Shown here: piece by piece, positions 24,139 to 34,744 of the stretch | Position numbering within the stretch: the first letter of the stretch is position 1 | Layout: every line of letters starts with the position of its first letter | Source: Mytilus edulis | Taxonomy: Eukaryota; Mollusca; Bivalvia; Mytilida; Mytilidae | Length of the DNA stretch: 64,000 bases | Direction of reading: 5' to 3' | NCBI RefSeq assembly: GCF_963676685.1 | Contig: NC_092350.1 | Location: forward strand, 44,375,705 to 44,439,704 | Position numbers and translations under genes: made by a program | The notes under the pieces: generated by a model | Seen by the model: the letters and a program-made list of their open reading frames with translations, nothing else | Databases searched by the model: none | Told to the model about the DNA's origin: nothing

Positions 24139-24524
24139 CTGAAACAAAGAACAGAAGAAACAAGATTGATGTCACTGACGTTTATACTTATAGTTTCGAT
24201 ATTCCACACCGCCATAAAGGATTCATTATGGAAAGCCTAACTATTCACAAAACATTTCATGAAAGTTTAAGAATATAAAGAAAATAAAGACTGAATGGAA
24301 ATAATGTTCTTGTTATGTATCATTCAAAACATTGTCTTACGTCAAAAAATTAAAAGTATTCCTTATGTTTAAACAAGACGGTTACAAACATTGATTGTTT
24401 TTCTAATCTTTCAGTTTAAAATAATTAATGAAAGAAGCGTAACAATATTTTAGTATTTTCATATTTGTTTGACTCACCTCTTTTTTCTATTTAATATAAA
24501 GATATATTTTGTAGTATAACTTAC

Positions 24525-24644
24525 CTGTTAACCTCTTATGTTGTACGATCACAATTATCAATAACAAAACTATAACAACAGATAGAATTCCTCCAGTTAC
24601 AATACCTATAATTTGATCATGTGATGTCTCCTTTGTCTGGGTTA
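24525..24644 (-). CDS. WSC receptor gene, transmembrane exon
   Basis: A 120-base exon between acceptor TATATATTTCAAG and donor GTAAGT, phase 1 at both ends. It encodes a short polar stalk (VTQTKETSHDQ), one hydrophobic helix of about 20 residues (from IIGIVTGGILSVV to LLIIVIV) and a basic stop-transfer stretch (QHKRLT). This fixes the protein as a single-pass type I membrane protein with the 26781-27709 exon outside and the tyrosine motifs inside. The first base of its first codon comes from the end of the large ectodomain exon, and the join reads smoothly. Confidence 0.85.
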
Positions 24645-25309
24645 CTTGAAATATATAAGATACATTATAACATGCACAAAGCAAGTATTATTTTTTTCTT
24701 CAGTCAATATTTTATCTCTATTTGAATAATGCTTGGTTGTATTAAACGCTGTCTCATCTGTTATTTTTCTATTATGATTATAATATTTCTTATTACAACG
24801 TATTTTACATCAGAAAATGCCTGTACCAAGTCAGGAATATGACAGTTATTATCCATTCGTTTGAAATTGATGTGCTTGAGCTTTTGATTTTACAGTTTGA
24901 TTAGGAACTTTCCTTTTTGAATTTTCCTCGGAGCTCAGTATTTTTGTGATATTTCTTTTTATAGGTTCCAGAAGTAAAAGGAATATACATGTATGGAGAA
25001 TTTATCAACGAAACAATGGTCGGTAACGCCAGAAAACAACCTGTCATCTTCTGCGTAAATTAAATCATAGTTTTCTATTGAACTTTTCGATTGTAATCTT
25101 ATTCCCCAACATTTTTCTTGTATATTCTAAGATTGAAACATCAAGAGTTATATTTCATTCTGTAATTGCTTTAACTTTCACAAAATCATATGAATTAAAA
25201 ATGTAATTCAAATCAGCAAAAAGAATAGGCATTCAATTGTTGTATTCGATGTGCAATTATAGCAGATTTGAACAATGGCAGAGAAATGCAGCGTTATGTT
25301 CATATGTAA

Positions 25310-26400
25310 GCATGTGTGCTGACAATACATTCTAGCAAAGACAAAAGGAGGTTAAAAGGTTAAACATTACAAGTCATGACTATCACGTATTGACAAAACA
25401 TCACAAGGTAGACAAAATGGAGTTAAGAAAGTCAAATATTACATGATATGTATAAGGTTTGATGTGAAACATCATAAGGTAAATAAATAGAGTTTAGAAA
25501 ATCAACACTACACAGTCTTAATATCTGCTAATATTGCTGACCCTAACATAGACAAAATGGAGAATAAAATGTAAATATTGAAAGACATAACTCATGATAA
25601 CTAACGACAAAACATTATAACATAGATAAAATGAGGTTTAAATAGTCATATATATATATATATATATGTTGTGTACAAGTTGTAATGTTGTACAAATTAG
25701 AATTTGTACAGAATTTTTGTACAAGTTATCAGTGTTTTATGACCTGCTGAACAAAAATGGATGATGCCAGCATACAGTCTTTTGCTCCGCATATTTCTGT
25801 CAATTTTTCACAACTTCATTATACAGTCTAATACTGAGCATTGATACAAAAACATTATAAGACCTCACAAAGATTTTGTATAGATATGAATATGGTATAA
25901 GGAAAAAAATAAAATTAGAATTTAAACCATTCAGGTATCCTCATTTCCAGTTTGAAGGCAAGGAGAATAGCACTAAACGTTAGGTTGGCGTATATTTTTT
26001 TGAATTTAAAACATTACACTGGTACATTTTATAAGTTAAACCTGTATCACCTGTTGCAAGAAGGTAGGTGTCAAAAAACTTATAACTTGTACAAAAACCC
26101 TGTACAAATTATAATTTGTACAAACTTACATCTTGTACACAACATATATACAACAAAACAAAACTCACGTGTGCTGTAAATACATCATAACGTTGACAAA
26201 ATGGAGAATAGAACAATAAATTTCACAAGACTACCCACACATGTATTCACAAAATATCGAAACTTTTACAAGGTGGTGATTAAAAAGTCAAATATAAGAA
26301 GAAATCACTCACGTTAACTGACACAACATGAGAACGTAGAGAAGTTCAGAAAGTCAAATATAACAAGACATAACTCGCCTCTATCAAATACTTACAGAGT
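25310..26400. repeat. Diverged 70-80 base tandem repeat in receptor intron
   Basis: Variants of GACAAAATGGAG(T/A)(T/A)AAGAAAGTCAAATAT recur roughly every 70-80 bases, for example near 25415, 25480, 25555, 25625, 26200, 26275 and 26345. The array is split by the MITE at 25668-26142. Confidence 0.6.
25668..26142. mobile_element. 475-base MITE with 70-base TIRs
   Basis: The left end GTTGTGTACAAGTTGTAATG runs on through two more GTACAA motifs. The right end (ending ACATCTTGTACACAAC) is its reverse complement for about 70 bases with few mismatches. It is flanked on both sides by TATATA, and sits inside a tandem repeat in the receptor intron. The short frame inside it is not a gene. Confidence 0.8.
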
Positions 26401-26780
26401 AAATATTCATTATGAATAAATTTTTGTTCAGCTATACCGTATTTAATTACAACGTTTTGCTGGGATATAAATGTTAAAAACAAAGGTTCAACTTCATCAT
26501 GTATATGCTATTATCATATACTATACTTGACATATGAGTTTTAATCAATACGCAACTGAATTGTACCTCTATGTACTTTTAACTTATCAGCACGTTTTTT
26601 TAAACAAACGATTCAAAACTTTTTTATCATTTGTTCGGCAAGTAGACAATTAAGATAACATTTCGTTGTTTGATTGTTTTAATGACAAAGTTGCTATTTA
26701 GATAACCATGAAGATATTTTCATCTACAATTTAATAGCAAACTTTCATTCCGACACAGTAAGATCTCTAGTATACATTAC

Positions 26781-27709
26781 CTGTTATATGTTTGATGTAG
26801 ACTGTAACACTATCATTTAAGGTATGATTCATTATATCCTCTATTTTAAGATGGAAGGTAATGATGTCACCGTGTTTTATTTCAGATGTAAGACAGACTG
26901 ATTGGTGCGAAATGTCTTGAAGTTTTCCCGTATAAATCTGTTCATTATTTCTTATGAATGTGAAATAAAAAGCTGTCAATCCATTTACGTTTTCGGTTCC
27001 ATTTATAGGTAACAATCCTATCTCCTGTTCGTAAATTCCTTTTACTGATGTAGAAGCGACCTCTGGTGTTATTGGAGCAAGAAAGTTATTCAACACAAAT
27101 TTGTTGTTGTAAAACCTTTTCTGCCAAGAGATGCACAATTTTGAAGATTTATTATGGTTCATGACCTCGGTGATGTTAAATGAATCATCAGGGCTCACAA
27201 CAATCACCGACGAATTATCATACAAAACAAATCTTCTAGATCGTCTAATATTCTTAGCTTTATCCTTCACGGTCAGTAATACAACATACAACATTGGAGT
27301 TTTCGGTGGTAATTCTACATTTACAGATGTACTATTGTCAGATGGATATATATTTAATATTTGGATAACATTGTTGTCTCTGCCCTGGATCGCTGAAGAT
27401 ATATGTTCAACCTCATAAACAGCGATTTCATAGATTTCTATTCCTGATCCAATGTTCATGTCTGGATCCATCCATCCGTTAAACTGGACAGTTATATTTC
27501 TAAACGATAATAATCTTCTCGACAGTATAAGTGGTTCACCTCTACAAAAATGGTCTTCTGCACAGTGTTTTGGAGGAATGTTATCATAAATGTAGCATAA
27601 TGTATGAGACGTCTCAATTTTATCGTAAGGAACTTGTCTTTCTGTGTTTGTTGTAGGATCTTTCGAAACAAAATATCCACCAGCTTGGACACGAAATGTG
27701 AGACATATC
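26781..27709 (-). CDS. WSC receptor gene, large ectodomain exon
   Basis: A 929-base exon, entered in phase 2 after TGATGTTATAG and left in phase 1 at a GTAATG donor. Its 309 codons stay open throughout; the reading frame continues upstream of the first ATG at 27471. The sequence is typical of an extracellular region: many N-x-S/T sequons (NIT, NST, NSS, NKS, NGT, NHT, NDS), paired cysteines, and beta-rich stretches such as GWMDPDMNIGSGIEIYEI and VVLLTVKDKAKNIRRSRRFV. This second block has the look of immunoglobulin/fibronectin-like strands and resembles, from memory only, uncharacterised lophotrochozoan receptors with a RFVLYD motif. Its ligand is unknown. The exon is joined downstream to the transmembrane exon. 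Confidence 0.85.
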
Positions 27710-27889
27710 CTATAACATCAGTTAAAAAAAATTCATGACTGTGCCAAAGATGTCAAATGCAACATTATTAAAGAAAAAGAAAAATCTATATGGCAATTAG
27801 ATGCAGTTTTGTATAGCATAAAATTTAGATTTTGAAGATTAATTTTTTTTCTGACACTTTACGAAAACAGAGATGATTGCAGCTTTCCA

Positions 27890-28475
27890 ATTGTGAACTT
27901 TCCATTTCTAAGTAGCAACATTCCAGCAGCACCTGCATACGAGGTATATATCTCCCAATTGATACGATACTCCCGTGTTTGCATTTCCTATCATGATTTT
28001 CTTGATAGAGGGTTGCTGCTCACAAGGAAGCTATTAAACCAAGAGTTCGAAATGGTGAATTTGAAAACATCCCTTCGTACATTTTACGGACGCCATCACA
28101 AGTTGGTTGACCGTTATGGATTAACCCTTTCACAAATGATATCGGATATGTTCCTTACGTCGTAACGACAATCCCCTTCCCTTTCATGAATGTGACCTAC
28201 CGAATTAGACTATTTACCGGATTTGTTATCACATAAGCAACACGACGGGTGCCACATGTGGAGCAGGATCTGCTTACCCTTCCGAAGCACCTGAGACCAC
28301 CCCTAGTTTTTGGTGGGGTTCGTGTGGCTTATTCTTTAGTTTTCTATGGTGTGTCATGTGTACTATTGTTTGTCTGTTTGTCTTTTTCATTTTTAGCCAT
28401 GGTGTTGTCAGTTTATTTTTGATTTATTAGTTTGACTGTCCCTCTGGTATCTTTCGTCCCTCTTTTAGAACTTTT
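27890..28475 (+). pseudogene. Retroelement 3' end: end of RT ORF plus tail
   Basis: The frame 27893-28165 encodes the C-terminal part of a reverse-transcriptase polyprotein found repeatedly in mollusc genomes (NFPFLSSNIPAAPAYEVYIS and HHKLVDRYGLTLSQM), followed by its untranslated tail (GCAACACGACGGGTGCC through GTCCCTCTGGTATCTTTCGT). The upstream RT domain is missing, so it is a 5'-truncated insertion in a receptor intron, in the opposite orientation to the gene. The element at 45640-46230 overlaps the region just N-terminal of this one. The class (Penelope-like, DIRS or other) was not decided. Confidence 0.65.
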
Positions 28476-28589
28476 ACTTTTCAAATTCTGTGTGAAATTA
28501 AGATAGATAATGTTTGCATCTTTAAGTTTTATTGGTTAAATCAGCAAAAAGGGAAATATGTCTCTGTACAAATTACAATATTTAATTGG

Positions 28590-28690
28590 TTATCAAAGGT
28601 ACCAGGATTACAATTTAGTTCGTCAAACGCGCGTTTCGTCTACAGAAGACTCATCAGTAACATTGAATTTAAACATGCAGTTTTGATACT
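28590..28690 (+). repeat. CGCGCGTTTCGTCTAC repeat
   Basis: Contains GTACCAGGATTACAATT, AACGCGCGTTTCGTCTAC and GACTCATCAGT. Other copies are at 30390-30580, 56905-57015 and, partly, 20910-20970. A short interspersed repeat abundant in mussels as far as remembered. Confidence 0.65.
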
Positions 28691-28704
28691 AAATGTTACT
28701 CTAC

Positions 28705-28828
28705 CTTTCTCCATTTTGCAATGATTCCTGTACAAATATTGTTGCATTGTCATTTTCATAGACTGGTTGGGGATATCTTGATGAAGAATCAGATTTATAT
28801 CTTGTAGTACCTAAATCTTTTTGGTTTC
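28705..28828 (-). CDS. WSC receptor gene, ectodomain exon
   Basis: A 124-base exon with acceptor TCTCATTTATAG and donor GTAGAG. It enters in phase 1 (its GA completes the G left by exon 29868-30125) and leaves in phase 2 (AG joined to the G that opens exon 26781-27709). It encodes about 41 polar residues with one N-glycosylation sequon (NAT). No domain is recognised. Exact phase agreement with both neighbours is the main support. Confidence 0.75.
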
Positions 28829-28861
28829 CTATAAATGAGACAAGTTGTGTTTTGCATATGT

Positions 28862-29050
28862 TCCGGACCATATGAGTATTTGGACCATACGCGTATGGTC
28901 ATGACCATATGTGTATCCATATGCGTATACTCATATGGTCCGAGCATACGCGTATGGTCCGATCGTACGCCTATGGTCGGACCATATGAGTATATACTCG
29001 TTTGGTCATTAACTGGCCGGACCATATGAGTATTTGGACCATATAGGTAT
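28862..29050. repeat. Cluster of CCATAnnnnTATGG palindromes in receptor intron
   Basis: About 190 bases made of GACCATATGAGTAT, GACCATACGCGTATGGTC (a perfect 18-base palindrome at 28883-28900) and close variants, roughly ten copies. The segment lies just upstream (on the minus strand) of exon 28705-28828. Confidence 0.75.
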
Positions 29051-29308
29051 TTTTTCAATAATATGCATTAGAAAACTTTATAAAAAATAACAATGATTGC
29101 TACATCCATGGTTCATGGTTTTATCACCTTGCTAATCTTTTGATGTTTTTCCTTAAATGCATATCGTATAATTTACTTAGATTTGTTCAAGTATTGTCTT
29201 ATGATTGTAGTTTATGAGGGTCTTTTGAATAGTTTATGTTATATATTTATATATATCATAAGCAGTTGGCAGTGATATAGGGTTTTTTTAATCGACCATA
29301 CATGAATT

Positions 29309-29720
29309 TTAAAATTGAGAATGGAAATTGGGAATGTGTCAAAGAGACACTAACCCGACCATAGAGAGGACAACAGCCGAAGGCCACCAATGGGGCTTCA
29401 TTGCAGCGAGAATCTACCGCCCCGAGGGCGTCCTTTAGGTGGACCCTAAACAAATATATATACTAGTTCATTTATAATGGACGTCACACTAAACTCTGAA
29501 TTATACACAAGAAACTGAAATTAAAAAGCATACAAAACTAACAAAGGCCAGAGGCTCCTGACTTGGGACAGGCGCAACAATGCGGTGGGGTTAAACATGT
29601 TTTTGATAACTCAACCCTTCTCCTATACCTCTAGCCAATGTAGAAAAAACAAACGCACAACAATACGCACCGTAAAACTCAGTTGAAGAGAAGTCCGAGT
29701 CCGATGTAGTATACTTTGTT
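29309..29720 (+). repeat. Long copy of the GTCAAAGAGACA repeat
   Basis: Begins AATGGAAATTGGGAATGTGT and runs through CAACAGCCGAAGGCCACCAA, GAGGCTCCTGACTTGGGACA, GTGGGGTTAAACATGTTTTT to the AAGTCCGAGTCCGATGT end. Pieces recur at 18990-19090, 20394-20475, 43959-44024 and 53230-53420. Non-coding; lies in the receptor intron. Confidence 0.7.
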
Positions 29721-29867
29721 GGTTATTTTTATTAATATAACACTTGTCATTTACTATTCCGTCTATTGCTGCTTATTTTTAATGTATTTATGCATCCTTG
29801 ATTTTAAAATGTTTTGCGTTCCAAATGACAAGTACTTATAATATACTCTACAGAATTCTTAACTGAC

Positions 29868-30125
29868 CTGAAACTGTTATCTTCTTCATTGAGATTTCAA
29901 CATCGGTAATACCAAAAAGTTCCCTGGATATGAAATGTGGCCTTGAAATAGTTACTTGTACTTTGAAAACTGCCTGAAAATTGATTTTAAAACGATCCAC
30001 TTGAAATCTTCCATAGAAGTCTTTTTGCATAATACATTGAACTGCACCACCATTTGAATAACTTTTAGAGCCATCTTTTGCAACTGCTGTTATTTGACAA
30101 TAATTTATTGTAGGTTTTATGATTG
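29868..30125 (-). CDS. WSC receptor gene, ectodomain exon
   Basis: A 258-base exon between acceptor TATTCTTTTCCAG and donor GTCAGT, phase 1 at both ends, 85 full codons. It encodes an extracellular-looking stretch with two cysteines (NYCQITAV and AVQCIMQKD) and alternating hydrophobic residues, followed by a basic, beta-rich region. No Pfam-like signature is certain; a single Ig-like or CUB-like fold is possible. It joins in frame to exon 28705-28828. The exon before it has not been placed. Confidence 0.7.
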
Positions 30126-30384
30126 CTGGAAAAGAATATCAATAAGATCAAGTATCATATAGACAAAAGGTATGAGTAAAATTAATTTTTTTTTTTAACT
30201 TTGTTACTCCAGTTATAGTTACGCGTTTAATATTGGAAGACATACGAAAATCATTGCGTATATTTATTATTGCGATTTTGTGATTTTATACTACAATACT
30301 GTTTTATTATTTGCGATATTGAGAAAAACCCTGTTTAATACATATAAAAAAAATCAAATTTCGAGTTTAAATTACTGGGATTAT

Positions 30385-30580
30385 AATTGTTATTAAAGGT
30401 ACCAGGTTTATCATTATTTTACGCAAGACGGGCGTTTCGTCTTTATTAGGGTCATCACTGACCCTCAGATCAAAATAATTAAAAAGCCAAACAAGTATAA
30501 AGTTGAATAGCAATGAGGACCCAACATTCAAAAACGTTGTGCCAAATACGGCTACGGTAATCTATGCCTGGGATAAGAAC
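30385..30580 (+). repeat. GGGCGTTTCGTC repeat copy
   Basis: Copy of the 28590-28690 repeat, extended: GGTACCAGGTTTATC, GACGGGCGTTTCGTC, ATCACTGACCCTCAGATC, then TTGTGCCAAATACGGCTACG. Lies in the receptor intron. Confidence 0.6.
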
Positions 30581-31399
30581 ATCCTTAGCATTTCGAATAA
30601 TTCATTTTATTTGAAGACAGCAAATTTATAAAAATGGCCATATGGTTGATTATCATGTCAACACCGCATAATCCTGTCGCAAAAAAACATCGCAATAATT
30701 TTTGAATTGATCTCCCACGAAAGTTTAAAAAAGCAGTGTACCATCTAGAAATTTTGACACTTCAATCTAGTGACTTTTAAAAGTGTGTACGGAAAGAGGC
30801 TTTGAGAACTAGCGGCAGTTAAGTACTGCTCTGTATTTCGCGTTGCACACATGCATAGAAACTGTCAAATTATCTTTCTATCCATTTTGCTTAGAATTGA
30901 AACATTTGTCAACATGCTTTATTCCTTAATGTATTGCAGAAAATTGTAGCAGGAACAATCTCGAATAATAAATAATATAAGAAAGAATCAAGTTAAAAAC
31001 ATGTGACTGCTACGAGTAAAAAACATATTGAGACCAACAACAACAAACATAACATGTTAATGTGAGTTTGTTCTACTCCAACTGGTATTATTTACAAATA
31101 CCTTTATCGAACATCTTATTGCATGAAAGATGGTCAAGATTAACTATCGGAACTTATTTTTACAATAAATTTATCGCTATCAAGACGTTTACAAAATATA
31201 TTCAACACTTGAAAGGACATTGCAGTCGTCCTTTCAAAGGGTATAAAGGGTATATGAGTTTCGGCAAGCACAAAAGTACCACGAAAGAAAGGGAAAATCT
31301 ATCTTCTTGTACACTTGGTGAAAAATATGAGATATGCATCTGATGAAGAAAATATACATGGAGGGCACTTTTTATCTATCAAAAACAACTGCAGATGTT

Positions 31400-31890
31400 G
31401 ATACAGTAAATAAAGGCAACAGTAGTATACCGCTGTTCAAACTCATAAATCCATGGACAAAAAACAAAACCGGGGTAACAAACTAAAAATGAGGGAAACG
31501 CATTAAATATAAGAGGAGAACAACGATACAACACTACAATGTAACACACACAGAAACGGACCAAGCATCAGACAAAATCCCACGAGAAAAACAAATATAA
31601 CATCAAAACCAAATACATGAATTTGGGATAGACAAGTACCGTGACACGTCTTATCGCAATGTGAATTTACATAGTAAAACGGTTCCGTGGGTAACTGGAA
31701 ATAGTAATGTTATGGTTTCTCTTGGTTTTCCCCTTCCCTTAACAACATGGGTTGTCTGTTTGACTGTGCAGGACGTATTACAATGCAGCTGCGTACGGTC
31801 ACAATTTTGGATATTACATCCGATGCCGTGTTATGTAAAGAAATTAACACGCTATTTGCTTACTAAGAACGTTTAAAGAACACTTTGATG
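31400..31890 (+). repeat. Interspersed repeat, AGTATACCGCTGTTC family
   Basis: AAGGCAACAGTAGTATACCG and TGAGGGAAACGCATTAAA match 39045-39145; the rest of the copy runs to about 31890 with no intact reading frame on either strand. Lies within the large receptor intron. A chance frame with cysteines here was considered for the missing WSC half and set aside. Confidence 0.5.
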
Positions 31891-32479
31891 GGTACCTAGG
31901 TGGCACAGAAGCAATGCGTCTTAAACTTTATATAATAATATTAAATTGTGAACATTAATTAGATTATATATGTTAAGCCAAATAGAATAATATTCTAACT
32001 TAACAAAATATGAATATTTATACGGTCAGTGCTTGTTTTGAATTTTGTTGTTTGTTATTTAGTTTAAAACATCTTGAAATCACCTTTCGTTGTTGTAATT
32101 TCAGTTTTCTACAGGACAATTATTTTCAAATACAAGAAAATCAAGAAAAAAAACATTCTACAATCTGTTTTTAAGGAAGCGTATTAGGGCCATAATTTTT
32201 AATTATTTTTTTTAATGTCGACTTAAATTTTGGAAATATCAATTTTAATCTTGGAATTATAAACTTTATCTTAAATAAATCCACTTTTATCTTGAAATTT
32301 CCAACTTTAATTTTGTAATTATCAACAGTAATTCGTGCGGCATATTGTGGCATTATTTTCCTCTTCACTTGTAAAACTTGTAACTTGTAGCTTCTCTTTA
32401 GAAACGAAACGTCTGATTGACTGGCAGGTGGGTTGCAATTACACTGACACAAATTAAGAAATGTAGAAGTTCATGTAAC

Positions 32480-32690
32480 AAATGGAAAAGTAAATATTAC
32501 AAACCAAGAAATTGCATTTTACGAATTTAGAAATTGCAAATTAAGAAATTGTATTTCACAAATTAAGAAATTGTATTTTACAAATTAAGAAATTGTATTT
32601 TACAAATAAAGAAATTGCATGTTGCTAATTAAGAAATAGCATGTTACTAATTAAGGAGTTGCATTTTACAAATTAAGAAATTTACAATTA
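32480..32690. repeat. 23-24 base tandem repeat (AAATTAAGAAATTG)
   Basis: About nine units of AAATTAAGAAATTGTATTTT with small changes. Related units on the other strand (TCTTGGAATTATAAACTTTA) at 32207-32340 suggest a once larger or partly inverted array. It lies directly 3' of the WSC exon in the receptor intron. Confidence 0.75.
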
Positions 32691-32720
32691 GGGCGGATAT
32701 TCCCTTTTATATCTTTTTAC

Positions 32721-32857
32721 CTCTAATCCGCTGTAAATAAAATTCCGCCTTTTACAGAACCGCATACATTTATCAATTGTCTGGTCTGGTTGGTTCCATG
32801 AAGGATTTGGATAATCATACAAACGAGATTCATCATCAGAAAAACATCCAACATAAG
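32721..32857 (-). CDS. WSC receptor gene, WSC-domain exon
   Basis: A 137-base exon between acceptor TTATATTTCACAG and donor GTAAAA, entering in phase 1 and leaving in phase 0. It encodes the first two-thirds of a WSC domain: YVGCFSDDESRLYDY at the start, TIDKCMRFCKRRNFIYSGLE at the end. The order YVGCF, C-x3-C, then Y-x-GLE is diagnostic. WSC domains bind carbohydrate in fungal stress sensors and occur in animal receptors and enzymes. The remaining CxC part should begin the next exon; CNCNPP after an acceptor at about 32437 is in the right phase but lacks the later cysteines. A serine/threonine-rich stretch ending in a phase-matched GTAGGA donor at 33314 (TTTVSETSEGSE) may be the preceding exon. 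Linkage to the exons at 29868 and below is inferred from strand and position. Confidence 0.65.
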
Positions 32858-33691
32858 CTGTGAAATATAATGCAAATATATCTACTACATCATATCATAT
32901 TTGAATTCATTGTGGTTTTGTTTTATCATACTGAATGATACAAAGAATGCATTAGATTTTTAAACAACGGATTGACAACAACCCATGCAGACCTTGGTGG
33001 ACCTTATAATCACATATTATTGATATTTTGTGTTGCTCATAGTAGTACAAATAAGATCATCAATCGTTATTCTAAAAGTATTAAAGGAGGAGTATTTGTC
33101 ACTTCAGCGTAGAGTTGATTTTATTCATGATTCTTGTTTCCTTAACGTCCTTTTTTCAAATATACAATGTCTTATTTCAAGTTTTGCACATTTAGGACAA
33201 GAAAATTAACATAATTTTAAAAGACATGATCGGAAAAGTTTGTCGACCAACATAACGGAGGAAACATTTACACTGCCACAGAAAAGGCAGTCTCTTTCCC
33301 ATACGAATCCTACCTTCTGATCCTTCAGACGTTTCAGAGACGGTGGTAGTGAACATAACCAATACAACTTATATAATGACCTTATTCAGACACATCATGG
33401 CTGCGTGTGTATTCAATATGATTTAGCATTTGGATGTGTGATATTCATATAATAGAGATTACTTTCGATGCTTAGTATATTTTTTTCAAAATAACAAATA
33501 TGAATGTATTTTTGAAAAGAAAGGGAAGACGACGAATGTTAATGTGTATAAAATGTCTACCCTTTTAAAAACAATCAAATTCATTTCTTTGAACAGCTTA
33601 TAACTTAATTGTAAACACTGTTACTTTACTCTTTGCAAACGAATGGTTAAAAATAAGTAAAAACTAGATTTGTAATTGCTAGCAATAACGG

Positions 33692-34618
33692 ATGGCACCC
33701 TTGTCCCCCATTGCCAGGCGAGCGTCAGCCATTTTGAAAATCCCAAAGTCAAAGAGTGCATCTACACATGCAAGTCATCATTTTTGTAAAATTTCATTAA
33801 GTTTGGAGCATTTTGAAATTTTGGACAATTTTGCTGTTTCCATGGTTACGGCGGCCATTTTGGAAATTCCAACTTCAAAATGCAATTCCGCACATGTCAG
33901 CCAGTATTTCTGTAAAGTTTCATCCAGTTTGCAGCACTTTATTTTTTTTTTGAAATTTTGAACATTTGTGCTGCAACCATGGTTACAGTAGATAATTCCA
34001 AAATTCTAAAAGCAGACATCTCATTGCCACATGTCATGTTATATATCAATACAGTTTCATTTATTTTGCTGCACTATTCTCTGAGAAAATGCTGATTTTA
34101 TGCATTTTTCCATAGGGTAAATGCAAAACTTGGCCCTAGTTTCCATGACAACGGCGGCCATTTTGAAGTATCCAAATATTGTTTTGACATCTTGGCGTAC
34201 TGGGTCACATTTTCATAAAGTTTCATCCAGCTGGATGTTATAATGAAAGAGTTAGAATTTTTTATATTTGAGCTGTTTCCATGGTAACGGCAGCCATTTT
34301 GGAAATTCCAAAGTCAAACTGCAAATCAGCACATGCCAGTTACCATTCCTGTGGAGTTTCTTTCAGTTTGGAACACTTTGAAAATTTTCGGATTTTTGCA
34401 GTTTCCATGGAAACGGCAGCCATCTTGACCATTCCATTCCATTGTCAGGTGCACAACTTCATATGCTGGTCCACATTATGCTATAGTTCCATTAACATTG
34501 GTTCATACAATTCCGAGAAACTGTGTGGACAAAAAGTGTTGAAGAAGAATAATAAAAATAAGGAAAAAAAGAAACGTACAATAACAATACGTCACCCCAA
34601 CTCCGTTGAGGGTGCCAT
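33692..34618. mobile_element. TIR element with tandem 125-135 base units
   Basis: ATGGCACCCTT at 33692 and AGGGTGCCAT ending at 34618 form short inverted ends. Between are five or six tandem units, each with TTTCCATGG(T/A)(T/A)ACGGC(G/A)GCCATTTTG and TTTCAT(C/T)(C/A)AGTTTGGA, near 33729, 33852, 33980, 34156, 34291 and 34418. Long frames crossing it are products of the repeat. Such a core array between short ends recalls the pearl-type elements of bivalves; that likeness is from memory. Confidence 0.65.
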
Positions 34619-34706
34619 AACAATATAACACATATTTCTCTCGTATGAATAAGACAATTAATGTTTCACATTTGAAATATATTTTGTGGTAGAAGTCAAA
34701 CAATAC

Positions 34707-34739
34707 CTCTCGTCGCCTTACAAATCTTTATGCACATTT
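34707..34739 (-). CDS. Possible second WSC fragment exon
   Basis: A 33-base exon candidate between acceptor TTTTCTTTCAG and donor GTATTG, phase 1 at both ends. It encodes MCIKICKATR, whose C-x3-C-K matches KCMRFCKRR in the WSC exon at 32721-32857. It could belong to another WSC domain split across small exons in the same gene. No neighbouring exon was placed, so this remains a weak call. Confidence 0.35.
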
Positions 34740-34744
34740 CTGAA

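Noticed and set aside
25952-26179. 75-codon frame
   Set aside because: Lies across the right arm of the MITE at 25668-26142.
31661-31876. Frame with several cysteines on the plus strand, and a CNTSC stretch on the minus strand
   Set aside because: It lies inside an interspersed repeat and has no matching splice phase with the receptor exons.
32171-32452. CNCNPP frame after a good acceptor, as the missing second half of the WSC domain
   Set aside because: The phase fits and it has a CxC, but the following residues are lysine-rich and repeat-derived, lack the later WSC cysteines, and no phase-1 donor was found. Kept only as a possibility in the WSC exon entry.
33692-34628. Frames of 89 and 115 codons with ILEIPKSKSASTHA-like repeats
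   Set aside because: Products of the tandem units of the TIR element, not protein-coding genes.
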